This document shows positions 42,210 through 51,677 of a stretch of 64,000 nucleotides of DNA, one piece after another. Every line of letters begins with the position of its first letter. Position 1 is the stretch's first letter. The translations under genes were made by a program, and so were the position numbers. The notes under the pieces are model-generated. The model did no database searches. It saw only the letters and a program-made list of their open reading frames with translations, and was not told where the DNA came from. The stretch comes from CADCUY01 sp964242735 (GTDB lineage Bacteria; Actinomycetota; Actinomycetes; Actinomycetales; Quadrisphaeraceae): contig CAXTAK010000005.1 in the NCBI GenBank assembly GCA_964242735.1, positions 108,336 through 172,335 on the forward strand. The letters run 5' to 3'.

Positions 42210-43519
42210 CGCAGGAACCCCTCGTAGCTGCGCTGCTGCAGCTGGGACTCGATCTGCTTGACGGTCTCCAGGCCGACCCCGACGACGATGAGGATCGCCG
42301 TGCCGCCGAGGGGGATGTTCTGGTTCGCCCCCACCGCGACGAGGGCGATCAGGGGCACCAGGGCGATCAGCCCCAGGTACAGCGCGCCGGGCAGGGTGAT
42401 GCGTGTGAGCACGTAGTCGAGGTACTCCGCGGTCGGGCGCCCGGCCCGCACCCCGGGGATGAAGCCGCCGACGCGCTTCATGTTGTCGGCCACCTCCTCG
42501 GGGTTGAAGGTGATGGCGACGTAGAAGTACGTGAAGAAGACGATCAGCAGGAAGTACAGGGCCATGTAGACGGGGTGGTCGCCCTGGGTGAAGTTCGCGG
42601 TGATCCAGGCGACCCACGGGTCGGTGGGGCTGCCGAACTGGGCGGCGAGGCTCGGCAGGTACAGCAGGGACGAGGCGAAGATGACCGGGATGACGCCGGC
42701 CATGTTGACCTTCATGGGGATGTAGGTGCTGGTGCCGCCGTACATGCGGCGCCCCACCATGCGCTTCGCGTACTGGACGGGCACCCGGCGCTGGGACTGC
42801 TCGACGAGCACGACCAGGGCCATGATGACCAGCGCGACCGCGATGACCAGCGCCATGGTCCCCCAGCCCCGCTCCTGCCCGACGGAGAGCAGGGAGGTGG
42901 GGAAGGTCGCGGCGATGGAGGTGAAGATGAGCAGCGACATGCCGTTGCCGATGCCGCGCTCGGTGATGAGCTCACCGAGCCACATGACGAGCCCGGTGCC
43001 GGCGGTCATGGTCAGGACCATCAGGACGAGGGTGACGACGGAGTCGTTCGGCACGACGTCCAGGCACGCCGGGGGCGCGGTGGCGGCCGAGCCGAAGAGG
43101 TTGCCGCTGCGAGCGACGGCCACGTACGTCGTGGACTGGAGCACGGCCAGCGCGATCGTCAGGTACCGGGTGTACTGCGTGAGCTTCGCGGTGCCGCTGG
43201 GCCCCTCCTGGTACAGGGACTCGAAGCGCGGGATGACCACGCGCAGCAGCTGCACGATGATGCTGGCGGTGATGTACGGCATGATCCCCAGCGCGAAGAC
43301 CGACAGCTGGAGGAGCGCCCCACCGCTGAAGAGGTTCACCAGGCCGAGGAGGTCGGAGCTCTGGTCGAGCCCGCCGAGGCACTGCTGCACGTTGCGGTAG
43401 CTGACGCCGGGAGTCGGGACGAACGACCCCAGGCGGAAGATCGCCATGATCCCCAGGGTGAAGAGCATCTTGCGCCGCAGGTCGGGCGTCCTGACCGCCC
43501 GCGCGAAGGCTCCGAGCAC
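42206..43519 (-). CDS. secY: Protein translocase subunit SecY
   Basis: A 437-residue channel subunit with about ten membrane helices. GIMAIFRLGSFVPTPG opens helix 1, SVFALGIMPYITASIIVQLL is the conserved helix-2 region (SecY signature 1) and GERGIGNG-like LITERGIGNGMSLLIF marks the helix-5 loop. The GTG at 43519 has a perfect AGGAGG upstream; the frame continues to 43729 without conservation. A strong hairpin lies between rplO and secY, so secY-adk-map may also have its own promoter (a TACTCT box is near 43612-43620). Confidence 0.97.
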   Translation of the reverse strand: MLGAFARAVRTPDLRRKMLFTLGIMAIFRLGSFVPTPGVSYRNVQQCLGGLDQSSDLLGLVNLFSGGALLQLSVFALGIMPYITASIIVQLLRVVIPRFESLYQEGPSGTAKLTQYTRYLTIALAVLQSTTYVAVARSGNLFGSAATAPPACLDVVPNDSVVTLVLMVLTMTAGTGLVMWLGELITERGIGNGMSLLIFTSIAATFPTSLLSVGQERGWGTMALVIAVALVIMALVVLVEQSQRRVPVQYAKRMVGRRMYGGTSTYIPMKVNMAGVIPVIFASSLLYLPSLAAQFGSPTDPWVAWITANFTQGDHPVYMALYFLLIVFFTYFYVAITFNPEEVADNMKRVGGFIPGVRAGRPTAEYLDYVLTRITLPGALYLGLIALVPLIALVAVGANQNIPLGGTAILIVVGVGLETVKQIESQLQQRSYEGFLR

Positions 43520-43672
43520 TGTTCCTCCTACGGTCGTGGTCCGTCGGGTCCCACCCGGGGGGGCCGGCCCGCGCGACCTGGCCGCGCAGCCGCCGGCGAC
43601 GGAGCTGGACCGGGCGAGAGTACCCCCGCGCACGACGCTCGAGGTCGGAGCGCCGCCGGGGCCGGACGGGAA

Positions 43673-43705
43673 CGGCCGGGTCGCGCGGTGCGCGCGACCC
43701 GGCCG
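43673..43705 (-). terminator. Strong hairpin between rplO and secY
   Basis: A perfect 15-bp GC stem (43673-43687 with 43691-43705) with loop GTG, 42 bases after the rplO stop. The 227-base gap breaks an otherwise compact cluster, so partial termination or RNA processing here is likely. Confidence 0.7.
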
Positions 43706-43746
43706 CCGGTGGTGCTCCTCCCGGCGCACGGGCCGGGGAGGGTGTG

Positions 43747-44298
43747 TCAGAGCCGGGTGACGCTGCCGCCGGCCGCGGTGATGCGCTGCTCGGCAGAGGC
43801 GGAGAACGCGTGGGCCGTGACCTGCACGACCACGCCGATCTCCCCTGTGCCGAGGACCTTCACGGTCTGACCGCGGCGCACCGCGCCCCGGTCCACCAGG
43901 TCCTGCACGCCCACCGCGCCCCCCTCGGGGAACAGCTCCGCGAGGCGGTCGAGGTTGACGACCTGGTGCTCGGTGCGGAACGGGTTGGTGAACCCGCGCA
44001 GCTTCGGGAGGCGCATGTGCAGGGGCATCTGCCCGCCCTCGAAGGCCGCGGACACCTGGTACCGGGCCTTGCTGCCCTTGGTGCCGCGCCCGGCGGTCTT
44101 GCCCTTGCTGGCCTCGCCGCGACCGACGCGGGTCTTGGCGGTCTTCGCCCCGGGGGCCGGGCGCAGGTGGTGCACCTTCAGCACCCGCGCCGCGGGGGCC
44201 CCGGGCGCAGCACCTCCCGAGGAGGGAGCAGTGGTGCCGGAGCCGGTCCGGGTGGCGGTCTGGGCGGTGCCGGGCACCGCGGGGGTCTCTGCGCTCAT
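43747..44298 (-). CDS. rplO: 50S ribosomal protein L15
   Basis: A 183-residue L15. The core starts LKVHHLRPAPGAKTAKTRVGRGEASKGKTAGRGTKG (in parts) and contains FEGGQMPLHMRLPKLRGF and NPFRTEHQVVNL. The first 37 residues are a Thr/Ala/Gly-rich extension not usual in L15. It is one base after the rpmD stop. Confidence 0.97.
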   Translation of the reverse strand: MSAETPAVPGTAQTATRTGSGTTAPSSGGAAPGAPAARVLKVHHLRPAPGAKTAKTRVGRGEASKGKTAGRGTKGSKARYQVSAAFEGGQMPLHMRLPKLRGFTNPFRTEHQVVNLDRLAELFPEGGAVGVQDLVDRGAVRRGQTVKVLGTGEIGVVVQVTAHAFSASAEQRITAAGGSVTRL

Positions 44299-44299
44299 G

Positions 44300-44533
44300 T
44301 CAGTCCACTTCCTCGACGGTGACCAGGTGGGCCACCACCCTCACCATCCCGCGGATCTCGGGACGGTCCTGCTTCACGGCCACGGCCCCGATGCGCCCCA
44401 GCCCGAGCGTGCGCAGCGTGTCGCGCTGGTTGGAGCGGCCACCGATGCCGGACCGCGTCTGCGTCACCCGGATCCGCGCGCCGGCAGCGGTGCCCGGCGC
44501 CGTCACGTCCTGCGCCGTCAGGTCAGCGCTCAT
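44300..44533 (-). CDS. rpmD: 50S ribosomal protein L30
   Basis: A 77-residue L30: IRVTQTRSGIGGRSNQRDTL, TLGLGRIGAVAVKQDRPEIRG and a C-terminal MVRVVAHLVTVEEV. About 17 residues precede the core. The ATG overlaps the rpsE stop by four bases. Confidence 0.96.
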   Translation of the reverse strand: MSADLTAQDVTAPGTAAGARIRVTQTRSGIGGRSNQRDTLRTLGLGRIGAVAVKQDRPEIRGMVRVVAHLVTVEEVD

Positions 44534-45201
44534 GCGCTCGCCTCCGCCCGCTGCCGCAGCATGGACGCCGGGGCGACCTGCTCCACGGTCAGTCCGCGTC
44601 GCGCGGCCACCGCCTCCGGCTGCTCGAGGGCCCGCAGCGCCGTCACCGTGGCGTGCACGATGTTGATCGCGTTCGACGAGCCCAGCGACTTGCTGAGCAC
44701 GTCGTGGACACCGGCGCACTCGAGCACCGCGCGGACGGGACCACCGGCGATGACCCCGGTGCCCGGGGACGCCGGGCGCAGCAGCACCACCCCGGCCGCC
44801 GCCTCGCCCTGCACGGGGTGGGGGATGGTCCCGCCGATGCGCGGCACCCGGAAGAAGCTCTTCTTGGCCTCCTCGACGCCCTTGGCGATCGCCGCGGGCA
44901 CCTCCTTGGCCTTGCCGTAGCCGACGCCCATCATGCCGTCGCCGTCACCGACGACCACGAGCGCCGTGAAGGAGAAGCGCCGGCCGCCCTTGACGACCTT
45001 GGCGACGCGGTTGATCGTCACGACGCGCTCGATGAACTGGCCGCGCTCGGCCGGCTCGCCGCCGCGCGGTGAGCGCCCACCGTCGCGGCCACCTCCGCGA
45101 CCGCCGTCACGGCCACCGCCGCCGGCACCGCCCGGTCCGCCCGCGGCACCGCCGCCGGCAGCCCCGGTCCTGGGGCCGCCGCTGCGCTGGGGTCCTGGCA
45201 T
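44530..45201 (-). CDS. rpsE: 30S ribosomal protein S5
   Basis: A 223-residue S5 involved in decoding accuracy. The core begins FIERVVTINRVAKVVKGGRR (residue about 57), followed by FSFTALVVVGDGDGMMGVGYGKAKEVPAAI and the C-terminal SNAINIVHATVTAL. The N-terminal 55 residues are a Gly/Arg-rich tail with GGRDGGRGGGRDGG repeats, longer in Gly than usual but of a type seen in actinobacteria. Confidence 0.98.
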   Translation of the reverse strand: MPGPQRSGGPRTGAAGGGAAGGPGGAGGGGRDGGRGGGRDGGRSPRGGEPAERGQFIERVVTINRVAKVVKGGRRFSFTALVVVGDGDGMMGVGYGKAKEVPAAIAKGVEEAKKSFFRVPRIGGTIPHPVQGEAAAGVVLLRPASPGTGVIAGGPVRAVLECAGVHDVLSKSLGSSNAINIVHATVTALRALEQPEAVAARRGLTVEQVAPASMLRQRAEASA

Positions 45202-45247
45202 CAGTGAGTCCTCTCGAGATCCGTCGTCGTCGGGCTGGGCGCGCCGG

Positions 45248-45643
45248 TCACAGGACCAACCCGCCCTCGCGGGCGCCGTCAGCCACGGCGGCGACCCGCC
45301 CGTGGTAGCGGTTGCCGCCGCGGTCGAAGACCACGGCATCGATCCCCGCGGCCCGGGCGCGCTCCGCCAGGAGCAGCCCCACGGCCCGCGCCTTGGCCGA
45401 CTTGTCACCGTCGGAGGCCCGAAGGTCCGCCTCCAGGGTCGACGCGGAGGCCAGGGTGTGCCCGACCGTGTCGTCGACGACCTGCACGAACAGGTGCCGC
45501 GTGGAGCGTGTGACGACCAGGCGGGGGCGCTCGGTGGTGCCGGCGACCTTCTTGCGGACGCGCAGATGACGGCGCTTGCGTGCGGCGCTGCCGACCTTCG
45601 CGCTGCCCTTGCGGAGCAGCTTGGTGCGTGATGCGAGTGCCAT
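45248..45643 (-). CDS. rplR: 50S ribosomal protein L18
   Basis: A 131-residue L18, a 5S rRNA-binding protein: RKRRHLRVRKKVAGTTERPRL, HLFVQVVDDTVGHTLASAST and VVFDRGGNRYHGRVAAVADGAREGGL. Its ATG directly abuts the rplF stop codon TAG. Confidence 0.98.
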   Translation of the reverse strand: MALASRTKLLRKGSAKVGSAARKRRHLRVRKKVAGTTERPRLVVTRSTRHLFVQVVDDTVGHTLASASTLEADLRASDGDKSAKARAVGLLLAERARAAGIDAVVFDRGGNRYHGRVAAVADGAREGGLVL

Positions 45644-46183
45644 CTACTTACCGGCCTTCCCGACCTTGCGCCGGACGACTTCGCCGGCGTAGCGGACGCC
45701 CTTGCCCTTGTACGGGTCGGGCTTGCGCAGCTTGCGGATCTTCGCGGCGGCCTCGCCGACGGCCTGCTTGTCGATGCCCTGCACCGAGAAGCGCGTCGGG
45801 TTCTCGACCGCGAAGGTGATGCCGTCGGGGGCGCCGATGTGCACCGGGTGGCTGAAGCCCAGGGCGAACTCGAGGTCGGCGCCGCGCGCGGTGACGCGGT
45901 AGCCGGTGCCGACGATCTCCATCTTCTTCTCGAAGCCCTGCGTGACCCCGGTGACGAGGTTCGCGATGAGGGTGCGCGTCAGCCCGTGCAGCGACTTCGA
46001 CAGCCGCTGGTCGTCGGGCCGGGTGACGAGCAGGGTGCCGTCCTCGCTGCGCTCGACCGCCAGCGGGGTCGGGACGGTGTGGTGCAACGCGCCCTTGGGG
46101 CCGGTGACGGTCACGGACTGGCCGGCGATCGTCACGTCGACGCCGGAGGGGATGCTCACGGGGAGCCTGCCGATGCGGGACAT
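45644..46183 (-). CDS. rplF: 50S ribosomal protein L6
   Basis: A 179-residue L6 with two repeated domains: MSRIGRLPVSIPSGVDVTIA at the start, VTGVTQGFEKKMEIVGTGYR in the middle and the signature KIRKLRKPDPYKGKGVRY near the end. It lies near the factor-binding site of the large subunit. Normal length. Confidence 0.98.
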   Translation of the reverse strand: MSRIGRLPVSIPSGVDVTIAGQSVTVTGPKGALHHTVPTPLAVERSEDGTLLVTRPDDQRLSKSLHGLTRTLIANLVTGVTQGFEKKMEIVGTGYRVTARGADLEFALGFSHPVHIGAPDGITFAVENPTRFSVQGIDKQAVGEAAAKIRKLRKPDPYKGKGVRYAGEVVRRKVGKAGK

Positions 46184-46192
46184 GTCAGCTCC

Positions 46193-46591
46193 TCACCACA
46201 CGTAGGCGACGACTTCGCCGCCGACGCCCTGCTTGGCCGCCTGCCGGTCGGTCAGCATGCCGGAGGACGTGGACAGGATCGCCACGCCCAGGCCGCCGAG
46301 CACCCGGGGCAGATTGGTCGACTTCGCGTACACGCGCAGGCCCGGCTTGCTCACCCGGCGCAGCCCCGCGATGGAGCGCTCCCGGTTGGGGCCGAACTTC
46401 AGGTCGACGACGAGCTTCTTGCCCACCTCGGCGTCCTCGACGCGCCAGGCGCCGATGTACCCCTCGGTGCGCAGGATCTCGGCGACGCGGGACTTCACCT
46501 TGCTGTAGGGCATCGTGACGTCGTCGTGGTAGGCCGAGTTGGCATTGCGCAGCCTCGTCAGCATGTCGGCGATCGGGTCGGTCATGGTCAT
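46193..46591 (-). CDS. rpsH: 30S ribosomal protein S8
   Basis: A 132-residue S8: MTDPIADMLTRLRNANSAYHD, then MPYSKVKSRVAEILRTEGYI and the signature region LGGLGVAILSTSSGMLTDRQA. It organises the central domain of 16S rRNA. ATG at 46591 or 46585 are both possible. Confidence 0.98.
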   Translation of the reverse strand: MTMTDPIADMLTRLRNANSAYHDDVTMPYSKVKSRVAEILRTEGYIGAWRVEDAEVGKKLVVDLKFGPNRERSIAGLRRVSKPGLRVYAKSTNLPRVLGGLGVAILSTSSGMLTDRQAAKQGVGGEVVAYVW

Positions 46592-46686
46592 GGGCTCGAT
46601 GCCCTTCCCCGCCGTGGTCCCGCCGCCCTGGACGGGTCGGGCGGCCTGCGGCGCAGTGGTGGGTGGGTGCTGCCGGTGGCTGTGGG

Positions 46687-46872
46687 CTACCAGCTGCTCT
46701 TGGTGATGCCGGGGAGCTCCCCGCGGTGCGCCATCTCCCGCACGCAGATCCGGCACAGGCCGAACTTGCGGTACACGGAGTGCGGGCGCCCGCAGCGCTG
46801 GCAGCGGGTGTAGGCGCGCACCTTGAACTTCGGCGTGCGGGCGGCCTTGACGACCAGGGCGGTCTTCGCCAC
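46687..46872 (-). CDS. rpsZ: 30S ribosomal protein S14 type Z
   Basis: A 61-residue S14 of the short zinc-binding type: AKTALVVKAARTPKFKVRAY, then CQRCGRPHSVYRKFGLCRIC with four zinc cysteines. Actinobacteria usually have a zinc-free S14 copy elsewhere for zinc starvation. GTG start, one base after the rplE stop. Confidence 0.97.
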   Translation of the reverse strand: MAKTALVVKAARTPKFKVRAYTRCQRCGRPHSVYRKFGLCRICVREMAHRGELPGITKSSW

Positions 46873-46873
46873 G

Positions 46874-47467
46874 TCAGTCCTCTCTGAAGGGGAAGCCGAG
46901 GTGGCGCAGGAGCACGCGGCCCTCGTCGTTGGTGGGGGCCGTGGTGACCACGGTGATGTCCATGCCGCGCACCCGGTCGATGCGGTCCTGGTCGATCTCG
47001 TGGAACATCGACTGCTCGTCGAGGCCGAACGTGTAGTTGCCCCGACCGTCGAACTGCTTCGGTGAGAGCCCGCGGAAGTCGCGGATGCGGGGCAGCGCGA
47101 GGGACACCAGGCGGTCGAGGAACTCCCACATGCGGTCACCGCGCAGGGTGGTGTGGGCCCCGATCGGCATGCCCTCGCGCAGCTTGAACTGGGCGATGGA
47201 CGTGCGCGAGCGCGTCACCGACGGCTTCTGCCCGGTGATCGCCTGCAGATCGCGGACGGCGCCGTCGATGAGCTTGGAGTCCTTCGCGGCCTCCCCCACG
47301 CCCATGTTGACGACGACCTTGACCAGCCCGGGCACCTGGTGGGGGTTGGTGTAGGAGAACTGCTCCCGCAGCGCGGGCACGATCTCCGAGCGGTAGCGCT
47401 GCTTCAGGCGGGGACCGGCGTACGCCGGCCCCGCCGTCCCCGTGGTGGTGCTGCTGTCGATGCTCAT
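46874..47467 (-). CDS. rplE: 50S ribosomal protein L5
   Basis: A 197-residue L5, which binds 5S rRNA: LKQRYRSEIVPALREQF, NPHQVPGLVKVVVNMGVGEA, ITGQKPSVTRSRTSIAQFKL and DEGRVLLRHLGFPF. A 15-residue Thr/Ser-rich start precedes the core. It overlaps the rplX stop by four bases. Confidence 0.98.
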   Translation of the reverse strand: MSIDSSTTTGTAGPAYAGPRLKQRYRSEIVPALREQFSYTNPHQVPGLVKVVVNMGVGEAAKDSKLIDGAVRDLQAITGQKPSVTRSRTSIAQFKLREGMPIGAHTTLRGDRMWEFLDRLVSLALPRIRDFRGLSPKQFDGRGNYTFGLDEQSMFHEIDQDRIDRVRGMDITVVTTAPTNDEGRVLLRHLGFPFRED

Positions 47468-47862
47468 GCGATGTCCTCCCCCGAGCGCTTGGCGACGCGG
47501 ATGCGCACCGTGCGGCTGCGTCCGTCGCGCTCGACGACCTCGGTGCGGATGCCGACGCGCGTGGGGCGCTCGGTCTTCGGGTCGACCAGGGCGACGTTGC
47601 TGATGTGCAGCGGGGCCTCCACGACCTCGATGCCACCGGCGCGCGCGCCGCCCGGACCAGAGCCCGGCTTCACGTGCTTGGTGATGCGGTTCACGCCCTC
47701 CACGAGCACCCGCTGGCGCTCGGGGAAGACCTGGATGACGCGCCCGGTCCTGCCGCGGTCGCCGCCGCGCTCCTGCTTCGCGCCGGTGATGACCTGCACG
47801 AGGTCACCCTTCTTGATGCGCAGCTTGACGCGCTGCACCGCCTTCACGCGCTGGACCGCCAT
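47464..47862 (-). CDS. rplX: 50S ribosomal protein L24
   Basis: A 132-residue L24: the KOW motif LRIKKGDLVQVITGAKQERG lies near the start, followed by GRVIQVFPERQRVLVEGVN and NITKH-like RITKHVKP. The first residues MAVQRVKAVQRVK contain a doubled VQRVK. It initiates 23S rRNA folding. Confidence 0.97.
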   Translation of the reverse strand: MAVQRVKAVQRVKLRIKKGDLVQVITGAKQERGGDRGRTGRVIQVFPERQRVLVEGVNRITKHVKPGSGPGGARAGGIEVVEAPLHISNVALVDPKTERPTRVGIRTEVVERDGRSRTVRIRVAKRSGEDIA

Positions 47863-47863
47863 C

Positions 47864-48232
47864 TCAGAGCACCTCCGGAGCCAGCGAGATGATCTTCATG
47901 AAGCGCTTGTCGCGCAGCTCGCGGCCCACCGGGCCGAAGATGCGCGTCCCGCGCGGGTCGCCGTCGCCGCGCAGGATGACGGCGGCGTTCTCGTCGAAGC
48001 GGATGTAGGACCCGTCGGGACGGCGTCGCTCCTTGGAGGTGCGGACGACCACCGCCTTGACCACGTCACCCTTCTTGACCCCACCCCCGGGGATGGCGTC
48101 CTTCACGGTGGCGACGATGACGTCACCGATGCCGGCGTACCGACGACCGGAGCCACCGAGCACGCGGATGCACAGGATCTCCTTGGCCCCGGTGTTGTCG
48201 GCGACCCTGAGGCGCGACTCCTGCTGGATCAC
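47864..48232 (-). CDS. rplN: 50S ribosomal protein L14
   Basis: A 122-residue L14 of exactly the universal length: MIQQESRLRVADNTGAKEIL, IGDVIVATVKDAIPGGGVKK and RELRDKRFMKIISLAPEVL. It lies at the subunit interface. It follows rpsQ after 55 bases. Confidence 0.98.
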   Translation of the reverse strand: MIQQESRLRVADNTGAKEILCIRVLGGSGRRYAGIGDVIVATVKDAIPGGGVKKGDVVKAVVVRTSKERRRPDGSYIRFDENAAVILRGDGDPRGTRIFGPVGRELRDKRFMKIISLAPEVL

Positions 48233-48287
48233 TGCGCTGCTCCTGTCGTGACTCTGTTGACTCGCGTGCCGTCGAGGGTGCGCGCGC

Positions 48288-48599
48288 TCACTGGGCGCGC
48301 TCGAGGATCTCGACGACGCGCCAGCGCTTGGTGGCCGACAGCGGCCGGGTCTCCATGATGGAGACGAGGTCGCCGATGCCGGCGGCCTCCACCTCGTCGT
48401 GCGCCTTGACCTTGGTGGTGCGGCGGATGACCTTGCCGTACAGCGGGTGCTTCACGCGGTCCTCGACCTCGACCACGACGGTCTTGGTCATCTTGTCGCT
48501 GACGACGTAGCCGCGGCGCGACTTGCGCTGACCGCGCGGCGCGTCGGCGGTGGCCGGCGCGGGGTCCGGCGCGCCAGCAGGCGCGGGTGTGGTGGTCAT
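48288..48599 (-). CDS. rpsQ: 30S ribosomal protein S17
   Basis: A 103-residue S17, an OB-fold rRNA-binding protein: GYVVSDKMTKTVVVEVEDRV, HPLYGKVIRRTTKVKAHDE and SIMETRPLSATKRWRVVEI. The first 25 residues are a Pro/Ala-rich extension. The ATG overlaps the rpmC stop. Confidence 0.97.
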   Translation of the reverse strand: MTTTPAPAGAPDPAPATADAPRGQRKSRRGYVVSDKMTKTVVVEVEDRVKHPLYGKVIRRTTKVKAHDEVEAAGIGDLVSIMETRPLSATKRWRVVEILERAQ

Positions 48600-48829
48600 G
48601 AGGTCCTGGCCTCCCCGATGCCGAGCTCGCGCTCGCGCATGATCGTGTAGATGCGGGCGATGTCGCGGCGGACGGCGCGCAGCCGGCCGTGGTTCTCCAG
48701 CTGCCCGGTGGCCGACTGGAAGCGGAGGTTGAAGAGCTCCTCCTTGGCCGCCCGCAGCTCCTCGACGAGCTTCTCGTCCTCGTGCTCGCGCAGCTGGGTG
48801 GGCGCCAGGCCCTCGGAACCCAGGGGCAT
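48596..48829 (-). CDS. rpmC: 50S ribosomal protein L29
   Basis: A 77-residue L29 near the exit tunnel: KLVEELRAAKEELFNLRFQS, ATGQLENHGRLRAVRRDIAR and the tail YTIMRERELG. The ATG overlaps the rplP stop by one base; a GTG one codon earlier is equally possible and would overlap by four. Confidence 0.95.
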   Translation of the reverse strand: MPLGSEGLAPTQLREHEDEKLVEELRAAKEELFNLRFQSATGQLENHGRLRAVRRDIARIYTIMRERELGIGEARTS

Positions 48830-49245
48830 CACGCACCACCCTCGCGCTGGACGAACCGGCACTTCATGGGCAGCTTGTGGATGGCGCGGCGCAGCGCCTC
48901 CTTGGCGATGTCCTCCGGGACGCCGGACAGCTCGAACATGACCCGCCCGGGCTTGACGTTCGCGATCCACCACTCCGGGGAACCCTTGCCGGAGCCCATG
49001 CGGGTCTCGGCGGGCTTCTTGGTCAGCGGGCGGTCGGGGTAGATGTTGATCCACACCTTCCCGCCGCGCTTGATGTACCGGGTCATGGCGATGCGGGCGG
49101 ACTCGATCTGGCGGTTGGTCACGTAGGCGTGCTCGACGGCCTGGATGCCGTAGTCACCGAAGCTGACCTCGGTGCCGCCGGTGGCCACCCCGCGCCGGGT
49201 GGGGTGGTGCTGCTTGCGGTGCGCGAGCCTGCGGGGGATCAGCAC
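48829..49245 (-). CDS. rplP: 50S ribosomal protein L16
   Basis: A 138-residue L16: MLIPRRLAHRKQHHPTRRGV, GDYGIQAVEHAYVTNRQIES and the signature MGSGKGSPEWWIANVKPGRV. It helps form the A site and binds antibiotics such as avilamycin in other species. GTG start three bases after rpsC. Confidence 0.98.
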   Translation of the reverse strand: MLIPRRLAHRKQHHPTRRGVATGGTEVSFGDYGIQAVEHAYVTNRQIESARIAMTRYIKRGGKVWINIYPDRPLTKKPAETRMGSGKGSPEWWIANVKPGRVMFELSGVPEDIAKEALRRAIHKLPMKCRFVQREGGA

Positions 49246-49248
49246 AGC

Positions 49249-50106
49249 TCAGCCCTCCTGGGGGGTCGTGGGGGCGGCCTCGACGACGGCGCCGCCCTCG
49301 GTCACGGCGGCGGCGCCCGCGGGCGCGCCGTCAGACTCGGGACGCCGGCCCGTGCTGGGGCGGTCGGCGGCGGGACGATCGGTGCGCGCCGGCCGGTCGG
49401 GCCGGTCGCCGCGCGGCGGGCGCACCGCGCCGCGCGGGGCTGCGGCCTGCTGCGCCGCCAGCTCGCGCTGGGTCATGTCGCCCTTGTAGATCCACACCTT
49501 CACCCCGATGCGGCCGAAGGTGGTTTTCGCCTCGTACAGCCCGTAGTCGATGTTCGCCCGCAGGGTGTGCAGCGGCACCCGGCCCTCGCGGTAGAACTCC
49601 GACCGGCTCATCTCCGCACCGCCGAGGCGACCGGAGCACTGCACGCGGATGCCCTGGGCGCCTGCGCGCTGCGCGGTCTGCATGCCCTTGCGCATCGCGC
49701 GGCGGAACGAGACGCGGCTGGCGAGCTGCTCGGCGATGCCCTGCGCGACCAGCTGCGCCTCGACCTCGGGGTTGCGCACCTCGAGGATGTTGAGCTGCAC
49801 CTGCTTGCCGGTCAGCTTCTCCAGCTCACCGCGCAGGCGGTCGGCCTCCGCGCCGCGACGGCCGATGACGATGCCGGGGCGGGCGGTGTGGATGTCGACG
49901 CGCACGCGGTCGCGGGTGCGCTCGATCTCCACCCGTGCGATGCCTGCGCGATCCATGCCCTTGGACATGAGGGCGCGGATCGACACGTCCTCCTTCACGT
50001 AGTCCCGGTAGCGCTGGCCGACCTTCGTGCTGTCGGCGAACCACCGCGACTTGTGCTCGGTGGTGATGCCCAACCGGAACCCGTGCGGGTTGACCTTCTG
50101 TCCCAC
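49249..50106 (-). CDS. rpsC: 30S ribosomal protein S3
   Basis: A 285-residue S3 with the KH domain (RVDIHTARPGIVIGRRGAEA) and C-terminal domain (RAGAQGIRVQCSGRLGGAEM; TTFGRIGVKVWIYKGD). It lines the mRNA entry. The last 65 residues are an Arg/Asp/Pro/Ala-rich tail. The GTG shares a base with the rplV stop (TAGTG). Confidence 0.98.
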   Translation of the reverse strand: MGQKVNPHGFRLGITTEHKSRWFADSTKVGQRYRDYVKEDVSIRALMSKGMDRAGIARVEIERTRDRVRVDIHTARPGIVIGRRGAEADRLRGELEKLTGKQVQLNILEVRNPEVEAQLVAQGIAEQLASRVSFRRAMRKGMQTAQRAGAQGIRVQCSGRLGGAEMSRSEFYREGRVPLHTLRANIDYGLYEAKTTFGRIGVKVWIYKGDMTQRELAAQQAAAPRGAVRPPRGDRPDRPARTDRPAADRPSTGRRPESDGAPAGAAAVTEGGAVVEAAPTTPQEG

Positions 50107-50531
50107 TACTGCACCTTCCTCGTGCTCGACGCGCCGGCGGGCGGTGCGGTGGTGGCGGGTGACCGCCGGGGCGCGACCTCCACGGTGATGTGGCTGGTGC
50201 GCTTGAGGATCCGGCCGGCGCGGCCCTGAGCGCGCGGGCGGAACCGCTTGAGGCTCGGGCCCTCGTCGACGTAGGCGGCGGAGACCACGAGCTCGCGCTC
50301 GTCGAAGGCCTCGCTGGCCCTGTCGGCCTTCACCCGGGCGTTGGCGACCGCGCTCTGCACGACCTTCAGCACCGTCTCGCTCACCGCCTGGGGCGCGAAC
50401 GCCAGCACGGCCACCGCCTCCTCGGTGCGGCGACCGCGGATGAGGTCGACCACGCGGCGCGCCTTCTGCGGGGTGACGCGCACGAAGCGCGCCTGCGCGC
50501 GCGCACCGGTCGCAGGGGTCGTGGCGCTCAT
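50106..50531 (-). CDS. rplV: 50S ribosomal protein L22
   Basis: A 141-residue L22: FVRVTPQKARRVVDLIRGRR, then VVQSAVANARVKADR and the tunnel-hairpin region RFRPRAQGRAGRILKRTSHITV, where macrolide-resistance changes are known in other bacteria; the loop here looks ordinary. A short Pro/Ala tail ends it. Its ATG overlaps the rpsS stop. Confidence 0.98.
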   Translation of the reverse strand: MSATTPATGARAQARFVRVTPQKARRVVDLIRGRRTEEAVAVLAFAPQAVSETVLKVVQSAVANARVKADRASEAFDERELVVSAAYVDEGPSLKRFRPRAQGRAGRILKRTSHITVEVAPRRSPATTAPPAGASSTRKVQ

Positions 50532-50809
50532 CGCCGACGCCCCCGACGGTCGTCCTTCTCATGACCGCGGAAGGTGCGCGTCGGGGCGAACTCGCCCAGC
50601 TTGTGCCCGACCATCGACTCGGTGACGAACACCGGGACGTGCTTGCGCCCGTCGTGGACGGCGATCGTGTGCCCCAGCATGTCCGGCACGATCATGGATC
50701 GGCGCGACCAGGTGCGGATGACGTTCTTCGTGCCCCTGTCGTTCTGGACGTCCACCTTCTTGATGAGGTGGTCGTCCACGAAGGGGCCCTTCTTCAGGCT
50801 GCGCGGCAT
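50528..50809 (-). CDS. rpsS: 30S ribosomal protein S19
   Basis: A 93-residue S19 of normal length: MPRSLKKGPFVDDHLIKKVD, IRTWSRRSMIVPDMLGHTIA and VGHKLGEFAPTRTFRGHEK. It contacts S13 in the head of the small subunit. Confidence 0.98.
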   Translation of the reverse strand: MPRSLKKGPFVDDHLIKKVDVQNDRGTKNVIRTWSRRSMIVPDMLGHTIAVHDGRKHVPVFVTESMVGHKLGEFAPTRTFRGHEKDDRRGRRR

Positions 50810-50836
50810 CGTGGGTGCTCCCTAGCTCTCAGCGTC

Positions 50837-51676
<840 letters not shown>

Positions 51677-51677
51677 G

